Positions 1 through 9,364 of a DNA stretch of 64,000 nt are shown here, piece after piece. The notes under the pieces are model-generated. The model ran no database searches, was not told where the DNA came from, and saw nothing but the letters and a program-made list of their open reading frames with translations. Location of the stretch: positions 31,212,501-31,276,500 of the forward strand of contig NC_092593.1 in NCBI RefSeq assembly GCF_047663525.1, written 5' to 3'. The position numbers and the translations under genes are program-made. The stretch's first letter is position 1. Each line of letters starts with the position of its first letter. The DNA comes from Anas platyrhynchos (lineage: Eukaryota; Chordata; Aves; Anseriformes; Anatidae).

Positions 1-1395
1 CTTTTCTCCATCAATATTTCTCATTCATTCCTTCTCAGAGGTCATTACCTTTATCTGTCCAGTCCATCAGTGCCAACCCCGATGGTTTCAGGCTGTTTAT
101 CCAAAACAGGCAGAGGGCTTTGCTACAGCGAAGGCGAGGAAATGGGGCTGGGTCGTGGCAGCAAAGGTAATGCCCAAAAGGAGACTTCTGGAGTAGAAGG
201 AAGCAAGGAAGGCAATCGTTACTAGCTCACACAGCAGCCTCGAGTCCCAGCAGCAGTCAGCAGCCACCTCTCAGCCTGTTCTTCTGGTGCAAAGCACTGG
301 AAAACAAACAAACAAACAAACAAACAAACAAAAAAAAAAAAAAAACAAAAAACACACAGTCTCTCAGGTAGCTGCAAGTCATCTGCACAAAAAGGTGAAG
401 GTTTTTTGTCAAATGATCTTTCATGTCAAAGCAGATTGAAAGCAAATGGGTTTCCTTGAATCCCCAGGCCCGTGACTAAACAATTCCTGGTCCCAGTGCA
501 ATTTCTGAGAGATGGGAGCTGTTATTCTGAATTATGAAATGCAGTGAAACGAAGCAGGAGGAGAAGTTACAACATCAAGAGCACCAGCAGCTAGCGTATT
601 AGTAAGCAAGGAGTTCACTAGTGATTAAGGTTTTTGTTTTGTTTTAAACAGAGCGGCTTGAGCTATCGTTATAGTGCTGCAGTTAGAGAATTCGATCTGT
701 AATCCTCTATCTTGATCTCTTTCAGGAACAAAAGAGATTGAAACAAAAGTCCCGCCCAGGCAGCAGAAGGAGGCACAAGCAGCTGCAGCATTTGTCGGCT
801 ACCTTTTGAGCCAGCCAAGTTTAAGAAGCTCAGACCAGGAAGAAGGAAGACATCCACGCTGGAGGTCAGTAAGGGCACCTGGAGCATCTCACTCCGGAGC
901 AGGCACTTCATGACTTTTCCTGGTAGGCACAGCTCACAGACACATTTTGGGTTTGCTGCAAAGACAGCCAAGCACTTTTACCTGGCGAGGGTCTTCCCAT
1001 GAGGCTCAGGGTACAAAAACAAGTGGCAACAAACCCCACAACTCACTTTTTTTTCCCCTCCACCCTTAACTCTCAGACTTCTCTGCAACATGATGTCTTT
1101 CCCATGGGGGAGGCAATGACAGCACAAAGTGGCTGTTCCACAACAAGCTGGATAAGGCTTTTCCTCCCCTCCAATAGGAATAAAATAATCTTGAGCAAGG
1201 CTTTTCTTCATAGCCCACTTATACCCCTGTGTAAGAACCAATTCCCTCTGTTTTTTACCTGCTTTTTCAGGTCCTTAAAGCTGTTTTCCTACCAAAGCAA
1301 TGGGCTGTCAGTTTTCATTTTCCTAGCCATGGTTCATGCTGCAAAATCCCTCTTCCTGGAAATGCTCGTGACTCACCCAGACCTGTCCCCGAGCA
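1..1395. other. Intergenic flank, no gene seen
   Basis: No conserved coding exon is recognised. The stretch holds an (AAAC)n microsatellite and ordinary unique-looking DNA. Short open frames on both strands lack homology that I recognise and have no convincing splice sites, so none is called. Confidence 0.6.
301..352. repeat. (AAAC)n / poly(A) microsatellite
   Basis: About seven consecutive AAAC units run into a tract of roughly 18 A residues. It is a simple repeat and could be the decayed tail of a retroelement, but no element body is recognisable next to it. Confidence 0.9.
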
Positions 1396-1460
1396 GCCTG
1401 CCCTGACTCCAGAGCTGGACCAGATGCTCTTCAGGTCCCTTCTGGCCTGAATGGGTCAAG
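1396..1460 (+). mobile_element. CR1 LINE 3'-end fragment (degenerate)
   Basis: The segment reads like the end of an avian CR1 element. A phrase of the type 'gagcagcctg.cctg' is followed by 'ctggaccagatg', then 'caggtccctt', then 'cctgaatg'. This order matches the usual CR1 3' sequence (GGACCAGATGATCTCC-AGGTCCCTTCCAACC). The terminal ATTCTATGATTC octamer repeats are not preserved. The match is from memory of the family and is short, so confidence is moderate. Confidence 0.55.
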
Positions 1461-1904
1461 GCCATAGCTCAGAGTCTCCAGGAAAAAGAACTAGAGGCTC
1501 ATTTTGGCCACTCCTCATTCAAAATGCCCTCAAAGTCAGCACAGTCCCACAGATGATTATCTTTCCTCTTTAATTCCAGTATTAAAACACCTTCCAGCAA
1601 AACCTCTTCTTCCACAACATCCCTTTGCCCACCCTTTCTTGTATCTGCAGCAGAGGAATGAGCAAATTGCTTGCAGCTGTGCAGAAGTCTCCAGGGTGAG
1701 CCCAATCCCCTGCAGCCAGCACCTGGGGGGTCTCTTCCCCTCAGTGTCCCCCTGCAGCACCACAAATCTGGCATCAGCAGGTGGACCGAGGTGTTGCCGA
1801 TTTCTAAATGCCCAAGTTTCTCTGTGGTGTCCTCCCCACCCCTAAATAATTCCAACAGAATGATATTATAACAACATATAGGGAAGACAGGATGGCGGCT
1901 TGTC

Positions 1905-2284
1905 AGTTTTACGGTATCTATTTTATTTTTCATGTTAAATAGCGTACAAAAATATATTATCTATGCAGGCAAACATACATAATACAGTGTGCAATAAATA
2001 GCAAGCTCAAAAATAGATTTCTTTAAAAACAGTCAGTGTTCTGACAACCAGCAAAACAAAGACATGCAATAAATACATTCAACCCCGCTGAGCAGTACCT
2101 GTCAGAAGGGGCATTTCTTTACGTCTTCCTAAGACGTTATAAATACACAATTAAAAATAAAAATAAAATAGACAATAACTGAAAAGACTGTTAAAAAATC
2201 GCTCCCTGAGCTCATGTAAAAAAGCCAAGTGCTTAAACAGGAAACCGCAGCCGGGCGTCCGTAAGGCAAGGCAGGAAGAAAAGG
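1905..2284 (-). other. IFN-lambda 3' UTR with AU-rich elements and poly(A) signal
   Basis: Downstream of the IFN-lambda stop codon the minus strand is AU-rich. It carries four ATTTA pentamers (plus-strand TAAAT at 1936-1940, 1995-1999, 2070-2074 and 2140-2144). Two lie in a TATTTATTG context, close to the UUAUUUAUU destabilising nonamer typical of cytokine mRNAs. A canonical AATAAA on the minus strand lies at 1922-1927, so cleavage is expected near 1905. The exact 3' end is inferred. Confidence 0.7.
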
Positions 2285-3377
2285 CTACGTGCACCGCTCC
2301 GGAATGGCCACGCACCCCAGGTCGTGCAGCACTTGGAAGAGGTGGACGATGGTGGAGTACTCCAGGCAGCTGGCGGTCTCCTGGGGAGGGAGAAGAGGAG
2401 GTGAGCACACCGCGGGCACGGATGGGGCTCGAGCCATGGCTGGGGGCACCATGGGGAGGCCTTTCTGGCCGCTTCTTAATGATTTGGACCCAAAGTGGTG
2501 AGGTGTCTGCCAGGGGACCCCTGAAACCCCATCAGCCTTCTTCCCCAGCCTCCTGTCTTACCGTCTTCTTGGCCGTCTCCAGCTTCTGCAGCCAGTGCCT
2601 CAGCTTCCCAGAGGGCTGATGCGAAGGAGCCTCAGCGGCCACCTGCAAGGGGAGCGTGCGGGTAAGGACCGGCGATGCCCCGCGGCGCTGCCACTAGCAC
2701 CCGTCAGTGCCACCGAGCTGGGGCCACTTCCCGACCCAGGGGGACACTCACGCAGCCTCGCAGGTCCTCCCGGGCTTGGGTGAAGAAGGCCAGGGGCTGC
2801 TGGCTCTTCTCGGCCAGCTTGTCGACTGTGGGGTGTGCCAGCACAGCGATGGTGAGGTCCAGCTCGGCTTCCACCAGGAGGAGTCGGTCGGGCACCTGCG
2901 GGCAGGAGCGGGGTGGTTACGGACCCTGATGGAAAGCCACCCCGGGGGGTGGGTGGAGGGGGTCCCCCTTCCCTGGCATCACCCTTACCGACAGCTCGTT
3001 GGGTGTCCACTTCCGATTGAAGAGCCTGGTGCTGCATTTGGGGTCCTTCGACGTGATGTTCTCCTGCAGGTGTAACACAAGAGGGGTGGGGGCAGGTTAG
3101 AAAGCTGCCCTTTGGCTTGGAGCTGCGTTGTGCAACCCCCGTCCCCCTCCTGAGCTCTGAAAGCAGGATGAGATTCAGCCCAGCCCCGCAGCCCCAGGTT
3201 GCTGTCGGTACTCACATAGTACTTCTTAAACTTCAGCACCTCTGCCAGCTCGGAATACGCCGGGGATCCGTACTGGGAGAGGCGGCAGCTCTTCTTCAGG
3301 GCAGCCTGGGGGAAGGCGCCCGCCAGCAGGGGCCCCAGGCCCACCACCAGCACCGCGGCAAACACAGGGCACAGCAT
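2285..3377 (-). CDS. IFNL3: Interferon lambda (type III interferon), complete, five coding exons
   Basis: This is a secreted antiviral cytokine of the class II helical family that signals through IFNLR1/IL10RB. Coding exons on the minus strand are 3377-3216, 3063-2989, 2895-2752, 2642-2562 and 2380-2285. All introns are phase 0 with GT-AG ends, giving 185 codons plus TAG. The start codon opens a hydrophobic signal peptide (residues 1 to about 21, ending LLAG) followed by AFPQ. Exon 3 encodes the amphipathic stretch VPDRLLLVEAELDLTI, and exon 4 the family-typical EAPSHQPSGKLRHWLQKL. Mature cysteines are at 31, 64, 127, 159, 177 and 184, and there is one N-glycosylation sequon at N56. Length and five-exon, phase-0 layout fit avian IFN-lambda (about 186 aa). 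The symbol follows common avian usage; birds usually have one IFNL gene, so the number 3 carries no orthology claim. No frameshift or missing exon was found. Confidence 0.95.
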
Positions 3378-3541
3378 CTTCGTGTCCAGCTGCGACAAGG
3401 ATGCAAAGATCCAGAAAGACAGGAGGAGGAGAGGACGACCGGTGTCCGAACCCACGAAATCCCTCGAGACGCCTCGAGTCCTCGTTTCTTGTGTCCAGAG
3501 CTGTGCTGTCTCTCGAACCTGCCGCTCTGCCCCATCTCCCC

Positions 3542-3551
3542 GGCTTTTAAG
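3542..3551 (-). promoter_or_regulatory. TATA-like box of IFN-lambda
   Basis: The minus strand reads CTTAAAAGCC about 165 bp upstream of the IFN-lambda start codon. This would place transcription initiation near 3515 and give a 5' UTR of roughly 140 nt. It is a TATA variant (TTAAAA), so the call is tentative. Confidence 0.5.
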
Positions 3552-3566
3552 CAGCCGGGCAGTGCC

Positions 3567-3577
3567 GCGCTTTCACC
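3567..3577 (-). promoter_or_regulatory. IRF half-element in IFN-lambda promoter
   Basis: The minus strand reads GGTGAAAGCGC, a GAAA-core IRF-binding half-site just upstream of the TATA-like box. It shares the string GTGAAAGCGC with the ISRE at 3616-3630, which lies in the opposite orientation. Confidence 0.45.
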
Positions 3578-3613
3578 TTGGCAGGAAAACCCACGGCGCG
3601 GCGGCTCCGCGAC

Positions 3614-3630
3614 AGGAAAGTGAAAGCGCC
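3614..3630 (+). promoter_or_regulatory. ISRE / IRF element upstream of IFN-lambda
   Basis: The plus strand reads AGGAAAGTGAAAGCGCC. It contains a perfect GAAANNGAAA IRF3/IRF7-type element at 3616-3625, about 240 bp upstream of the IFN-lambda ATG and about 65 bp upstream of the TATA-like box. ISREs act in either orientation. It fits virus-induced expression of type III interferon. No perfect kappaB site was seen next to it. Confidence 0.6.
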
Positions 3631-3804
3631 TGCGAGGAAAGCCCAGGCTGCAGGTGTGCCTGCAGGTGAGGGCACTGCGGGGACGTGGCGGCTGGGAAGG
3701 GGCTGGGGGTGTGGTGGGATCCTGCGGTGCCGTGTGTGGGTTTTCTTCTCCCTCTCCAGCGGGACGTGGGAAATGCGAACGCGGCGCTCCCATGGCAGCC
3801 GCAC

Positions 3805-4140
3805 AAGAACACGCCTGCACAAGAAGAAGCTGCGCCTTCCTCGGGGCAGCCTGAGCCCTGAAGCCGTAATCACACTCTGTTTTGTGCGTTCATTCATCAG
3901 TACTTGTGACAAAACGTACCTGTGTGTGTGTGTAAAGAGCAGCTCTGCGCTAGCGTGGCACCGAATAACGCGCTCGCCTGTTTGCCACCATAAAAATGCA
4001 CCCATGTAGCCAAAAGCTGCCCTCTCCTCTAGGCAGCCTGAGGTGAGAACCAATAAATGCCTTTTGTTTTGTGCGTTAATCAACCATTAAATATGGCAAA
4101 GTAGCCCTGTGTGTGTACAAAAAGCAGGGGCAGCTGCAGC
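3805..4140. repeat. Diverged ~188-bp direct tandem duplication
   Basis: Two adjacent segments align at a constant offset of 187-188 bp. GGCAGCCTGAG occurs at 3844-3854 and 4032-4042, and TTTTGTGCGTT ends at 3890 and 4077. A 'cctgtgtgtg' stretch followed by an aaagca/gagcagc-type sequence is found in both. The copies have diverged by roughly a third. The duplication sits in the upstream flank of IFN-lambda; its function is unknown. Confidence 0.7.
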
Positions 4141-4470
4141 AGGTGCATGGTTTTGGCTAACACCTGGATGGTGTTAACACAGCTCTGAGCATCCCGTGCC
4201 AGTGCCCGGAGTACAGAAGTGTTTGTGGGTGTTTAGGTGGCCTGCCACGTGTCTGGGGTTGTGCCCACGGCCTGCTGGCCCTGGACACAGAAATAAAACA
4301 CGGTGGGCACGGGTGGGACTCCCACCAGCCTCCCCGCAGCAGCGGGTTATGCCACTCGTTAACAAGGTCAGTAATTAAAAGCCTGAGGCGCAGCCAGGGC
4401 TTGGTTCGTTAGCTTGTGCTCTCCACGAGTGGGAAACTTCTTTCCTTTCTGTCCAGTTAAAGAAACAAAC
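4141..4470. other. Intergenic, nothing recognised
   Basis: This is GC-moderate unique sequence between the tandem duplication and the minus-strand poly(A) signal. No coding, repeat or regulatory feature is supported. Confidence 0.5.
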
Positions 4471-4474
4471 AGAT

Positions 4475-4951
4475 TTGGAGAAAAACTTTTATTCAAAGCA
4501 GGTTGCTCACAGTTGGTAACAGCTGTGGAATACAAGCCCAAAGCGGCACAAATAACTTCACGTCAGCTTCCCAAGCAAGGCACAGATCATCAATTATACA
4601 AAGTGCTGTAGCAAAATCCCGAGAGGAGGAGTAAGCACAAACACTTCCCTGGTGGAGGAAGCGTGTGTCCTCACTGTGGGGCCACCCTTGGGATGCACCC
4701 CTGCTGCATCCCCAACGTGGCCGGAGCGTTGTCCCCTCCCGGCGAGGAGGCAGAAGGGGCAACGAGCCAGGTTACCCTTCCCTCGGGTCCAGCTCTGCTC
4801 CCGCAGCCCCATCCCCACCACGATCCAAAAAAACCCCGCAGAGCCCATTGCTGGCAGCGGCGCTCAGGGGCAGGAGCAGGCTCAGGTGCTGCTCATTGGG
4901 TTTGGTTCGTCATCGCTGCGGCGGCTTTCGTCATGCACGCGCCGCTCTGGG
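4475..4951 (-). other. Candidate terminal exon of an unannotated minus-strand transcript
   Basis: On the minus strand a strong acceptor (TCTGCTCTTCCAG, plus-strand 4952 onward) is followed by an open stretch ending at TGA (plus-strand 4882-4884). It encodes a short charged tail (PERRVHDESRRSDDEPNPMS, then two residues). About 390 bp further on lies a canonical AATAAA (4488-4493) preceding a T-rich segment. Acceptor, stop and poly(A) signal in order resemble a last exon. I do not recognise the peptide and could not assemble an upstream coding path, so this may be a lncRNA exon or chance. Confidence 0.3.
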
Positions 4952-6265
4952 CTGGAAGAGCAGACGGAGACGTCACACCTTCGCGCAGGAAATCCCAGGG
5001 TGCCAAAGGGAAAGCAAAAGCAGAGCAGGGATGCACGCTCCACGTGGCCTGCCACCACGGTAAGAGCGGTGAAACCCCAAATCCTGCTCAAGCAGGGGAT
5101 GTCTCGGGCAGCAACACCGCGCTGGGACGTACCCCGAGCCCGGCTGCATTGGGCACGGCTCCTCCGAACCGTGCCGATGCCAGCTCAGCCACCGCAGCGG
5201 GGTGTCACTGCACAGCGTCCCCAAAGCCACCGTGGGCTGGGGGCACCATGCCCAGCCCAGCGGGGCTTCAGAGCAGCAGAGGCAGCAGCGATGCAGCCCC
5301 TCACCCATTTGTTCCATCCCACAAGCAAAGGGGCAGCTATGCCGCGTTAAGGAACTGCTTGCTCCCAATTTTCATCGGCCGTGCTGTCAATGTATCGAGC
5401 ACCACAGAAGTATTTCCACGTCCCGGTCCAGAAACAGCTCCAAAAGCCATAAAAAAAAGCAGCGTGAGGGCTGGCTCAGCGTTTTTTCCAGAGCAAGGAA
5501 TCCCAAACACGCAGGAGATTCCCAGGCATAGAAAGGAAAGCGAAAGGGGCAGGGCTGCAGGCTGGGTGCCGTGCCAGGTGAGGAAGGGCTCCGTGACTCA
5601 GCGGGAGGCTGGCACGGGGCTGGGACAGGATGGAAGGGACGGGACAGGACGGGGCTGCTTCTTCCCACCCTTCTTCGAGCTGGTTGGACAAAGTCTTGGA
5701 AATACCCCCAAAAAGGAACGAAACAGCCCCAAAAATGCAAAAAGCACCACGGGCAACAAGCCGGAGCCCTGCCCGCCGCCGTCCAAGGGGCGCAGGGGCG
5801 GGGACATCAGGTGGCCACCGCTGGTGCCACCTGGAGCTGCGGTGCCAGAGCCTGCTCCAGTGATGCAAGCCCTGCCCTGCCGTCACCGCAGCTCACCTGC
5901 GGCGTCACCCCTCCGGCACCGGCACTGGGGGAAGGGCCCTTTATGGGAAAGCTGGGCAGCGAGCTGTTCCAACAAGCTGCACTAAGCTTAAAGCCTCGTG
6001 TTTTTTTCCCCTAAAGGCTTTGTGCAGGTGCTGCAAGGACGCACAGGGCCCCAGCCCCATTGGGATTTCGGGGAAGCACAGGGCTTTCCTCCCAGGACCT
6101 CCCATCCTCCTGGCAGCCACAGCCTTTGCTTCCCCCCAGGCACGCTGAGCCCCGTGGCACCGGCCCCTGGCATCCCGACGGGGACGTGCCCAGGGCCGAG
6201 CACCACCAGCAGGTAGCAGAGGCTCCATCTCCCCGTGCCCATGGTGGGCCCACAGCTGGACACCT
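4952..6265. other. GC-rich, CpG-bearing intergenic block between IFNL and methyltransferase
   Basis: This is GC-rich DNA with many long random open frames on both strands. On the minus strand there is an ATG in excellent Kozak context (GCCCACCATGG, near 6241) that opens a hydrophobic, signal-peptide-like start (MGTGRWSLCYLLVVLG). There is also a strong donor-like GTGAGC near 5890, a CATAAAG TATA-like motif near 5940 and a GTGAGG donor at 5299-5304. No complete coding gene could be built. See the ISRE/kappaB cluster entry. Confidence 0.4.
5495..5546. promoter_or_regulatory. ISRE plus NF-kappaB cluster (virus-inducible enhancer-like)
   Basis: Within about 50 bp the plus strand carries AAGGAATCCC (5495-5504, imperfect kappaB) and GGAGATTCCC (5514-5523, perfect GGGRNNYYCC on the minus strand). 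It then carries GAAAGGAAAGCGAAAGG (5531-5547), which includes a perfect GAAANNGAAA ISRE at 5536-5545. Adjacent IRF and kappaB sites are the hallmark of type I/III interferon control regions. It lies about 2.1 kb upstream of the IFN-lambda start. It may be a distal IFNL enhancer or the promoter of a separate transcript. Confidence 0.45.
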
Positions 6266-7060
6266 CCTGGAGCTCGCTGTGGGTTTACAGGAAAGGGAAA
6301 AGGCCCCACAGAGACTCAAGGCCTCCAGAAAGCAAACAGGAGGTGTGGGGTACTGGTGCAGACCCGGCTTTGAATCACTGCCTCTCAAACACAGCCCATA
6401 TGTTTGGTTTGCGGAGCAGATAAAAAAACACAAGGCTGGGTTAAAGGGGTGTGCAAACATTCCCTTCTAGGAACAAACCCAGAGAGGCTCAGAAACCACA
6501 GCAGCTGCCGCGCTGGGGCTGAGCAGCTTCTGGGCGGCTTCCACAGGCACCACACAGCTCCCAGCTGTGTTGCGTGACAGAGCAAACCCCCAGCGTGTTC
6601 CCAGGAGACAAAAAGCTGCAGAGAAGCAGGCTAAAAGGTCACCCTGGTTAGCAGGAGGCCTGGGCTGCAACCTCAAGTTTCTGTTCACTTGCAGGCCGAG
6701 TGCTTTTCTTCGAAAGCGTGTGATGTGTGGATGCGTTTTTCGGTGGGAAAAGCTGCAGCTCCCAGCCCAGGGAGCAGCTCGGGGGGCACCCAGGGCCTCC
6801 CACCCCTCGTGTTTCTCAGAAATGCCACTGAGACTGGGGCCCACGAGCCACCCGTGCTGTCTTTGCACCCAACAGAAGAAATGTCCCAAGGCAAGAGGAG
6901 GATGAATTATTTCAAAAACTGGCTAAGTTACACGTCTGAAACTGGCCTCTTCTGCAGAGACGCAGATTAGAGCCTACCCACCCAAAAAGCAGGTCCCCGG
7001 GGAGCAGTGCTCATGAAGCCCGGTTACTCTCACCCCAGCAGATGCTCTGTGAAGAAGCGG
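6266..7060. other. Intergenic, nothing recognised
   Basis: The 3' flank of the methyltransferase is ordinary GC-moderate sequence with no convincing exon, repeat family or RNA gene. Confidence 0.5.
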
Positions 7061-7325
7061 CCACAGGGAACTTTATTTTATTTATTTTAATTGTCTAAGG
7101 AACGTCGGCCACATGGGACCCTCCCAGCACCAACGGAGCAGCGCTGGGCAGAACCAGGACTGCAGCACAGACAGGGTCTTGCATTCAACCCCCATCTGCT
7201 TTCCACAGAAGGTTAAGGATTTTTAAGGCTTTAATCACCCAAATATCCAATTTTCCCAGGGAGTAAGAGCAGGGTGTTAGGAAATCCTCCTTTTCCTCCC
7301 CTTCCAGCACCAGAGGCTTTTGCTC
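7060..7325 (-). other. 3' UTR of the methyltransferase gene
   Basis: Two minus-strand AATAAA hexamers (plus-strand TTTATT at 7081-7086 and 7072-7077) lie about 240 bp beyond the stop codon. They mark the probable polyadenylation region. The UTR extent is inferred from these signals. Confidence 0.6.
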
Positions 7326-9364
7326 TCACGCTTCCTTGTGCCCCAGTATGCAGACGTGCCTCACCCAGAACTCCAGGGGGGTTTCGGGCGAGGGGACCCC
7401 CATCACCTCCAGCAACCTGCAAGAAGCAGAGAAGGGTCTCCCGCCGTCTGGCCAGCTCTCACCAGACACGGGACAACATCCACAGCCGGAGAGCAGACTT
7501 TCCCCACTCAGAGCATCTCCAAAGCACAGAAGCTTGGGCTGCAGATGCACACCGAGGGCTGTGTTACTTCAGCTTTGGAGGGGCCCCACAACCTCTCCCC
7601 GTTTGCTGTTTGAGAGGGGGTCTCCATGCCCTGTTCATTTTCCTGAGCACTTTTTACCTCTTTTCCATCTCCGGGAGGAGGGTTTTTGCAGCTTCGGGGT
7701 CATTCTTCAGGAAGACTTGGTAGGGAGAGGCCGACTCTAAGTACCCAACCACACCAGCGACCGTCATGGGAATTTTGTCGTAGATGTCAGTGATTCTAGA
7801 AAAAAAAAAAATGGGGAAAAAAAAGGAGCATTGGCAAACAAACTGCAGACAGTGGAGCGAGGATGACTGCAGGCTGGGGTGTTGACAGGTGACACATGGC
7901 ATTCTCAGAGGTCCAGGAGAGGGAAACAGCACAACATTTGATGGGGGCAAGAGTGGTGTCCCCGCAGGCTGCCACCTTTGCCCCCCCGTAGTGATGCACC
8001 AAGGAGTTTCTGCTCACCTCTTCTTGTCTGGAAATGGCAAGGCCTCGAATATCTCTTTGTAGTCTTCCAGGACATGTTTTACTCTGTTATGTGAGTATTT
8101 TAAGAGCTGCTCCCAGGTCTGTGGAGACAGATAATAAACAAAAGCACTTGAAACACTCGGTTTCTACTTATCTCAGACTTGTTTAGCCCTAGATCTGAAG
8201 CATATCATTTTTTTTCCTTCACTTTTAACTGCTTGCATTTAAAATGCAACACCTTGCTCAGCATCGAGAACATAAGCACTCTTTTATTCCAGCCATAAGC
8301 GTGGCTCTGCCCCATCCATCCCCTGTTGGGTGGGGGTCCTTTGGCTGCACCCAGCAGCCCGGTGCTCCTCCTCCCTGCACCTTTTCCTTGCCCAGGCCAG
8401 CAGGGGAAGCCCCGAGGTGTGGGTTTCATCCCTCACCTCCCTGAAGATCTGGGTCAGCTTCTCGGAGCAGGTTCCGTAGTGCAGGCTCATGTCCACGGTG
8501 TAGGTGCTGATGGCCACGCAGCCACCCGGCCTCACCACGCGGCTCACTTCTCTCATGAACTTCTCGATGTCGAACCAGTGCGCGGCCGTGAACGAAGCGA
8601 GGAGGTCGACCGAGGCGTCCTCGAAGGGCAGCTCCTCCGCAGGGCACACACTAGGGATGGGGGGGAAAAAAAAAGGCAGAATATATCACAGGAAATTAGG
8701 AAGATACAAAATCAATGGGTATTTTTCGGTGTGCATGGCTTGGATACTGTAAAGGTAGGATAACTCGTGCGCTAGGAGTCCCTCCAGGTGGGATGTGCCT
8801 CATCACCCATACCCAGCCCACCAGCTCGGTGTGAGGACCCGAATTTCGTCTCAGCTCTGGTACTTACAGGTAGGAGACGTTGGGAGGCGAGGGGGCAGCC
8901 TTGGCCTCCTGGATCTGCGCCTGGCTGATGTCCGTGCCCACCACCTTCCCGAAGCGCTCGGCCAGGAACAGGGTGCCTTGCCCCGAGCCGCAGCCCACGT
9001 CCACGGCCAGCTCCGTGGGGTTTGTGCCCTGCAGAGCGGGGAAAGAAGCACATCACGGTCCAACACCCCCAAATCTTGCGTTTTTAACCCCATTCCGTGC
9101 CCCTGTGCGCACCGATGCTGCAGGCTGTGACTTGTGGAAAGGCTCAGGGGGGCACCCACCCCTTGCAGACTCCTCGCCACAGCCACACACAACGCAGCAC
9201 CCCCCCATACAACAAAAACACCCCCCTCACACACCACATTTCGGCCTGCTCACCTTCTCCCTCAGGTAGCCGAGGATGGCTCCCTGCAGCTCCTCGCCGG
9301 GGCTGAAGCGGTATTTCTGGTAGACCGCCGCATGCCCCCTCCCCTCAAACATCTGTGTGGCCAT
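7326..9364 (-). CDS. Class I SAM-dependent methyltransferase (Methyltransf_11 type), complete, six exons
   Basis: This is a probable cytosolic small-molecule methyltransferase of the group often annotated 'putative methyltransferase DDB_G0268948-like', related to trans-aconitate/Crg1-type enzymes. Exons on the minus strand are 9364-9254, 9028-8868, 8650-8437, 8118-8018, 7795-7658 and 7416-7326, all with GT-AG junctions. Total is 816 nt: 271 residues plus TGA. The ATG has a good Kozak context (A at -3, G at +4). Motif I, VDVGCGSGQGT (residues 46-56), is the SAM glycine-rich loop. GTDIS (68-72) supplies the acidic residue D70 that would hold the SAM ribose. PAEELPFEDASVD follows at the start of exon 3, then AAHWFDIEKF and RVVRPGGCVAI, the usual core order. 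The C-terminus (EFWVRHVCILGHKE) is in the final exon. Exon 5 would reach an in-frame TAA just past its donor (AG|GTAAAA) if unspliced; splicing to exon 6 restores the family C-terminus. Substrate unknown. Confidence 0.92.

Noticed and set aside
1499-1933. 144-codon minus-strand open frame beside the IFN-lambda 3' end
   Set aside because: Overlaps the predicted IFN-lambda 3' UTR end, lacks domain similarity, and has an overlapping open frame on the plus strand.
3378-3455. 26-residue N-terminal extension of IFN-lambda
   Set aside because: The upstream in-frame codon is GTG, not ATG. The ATG at 3377 gives a proper signal peptide and the family length.
5330-5460. Minus-strand peptide around WTGTWKYFCGARYIDSTADE as a possible exon
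   Set aside because: It looks protein-like, but there is no good acceptor, all three frames hit stops before the GTGAGG donor at 5299-5304, and no homologue is recognised.
4663-5985. 440-codon plus-strand open frame in the IFNL-methyltransferase interval
   Set aside because: It begins at GTG, not ATG, lies in GC-rich DNA where stops are rare, has no recognised domain, and overlaps equally long frames on the other strand.
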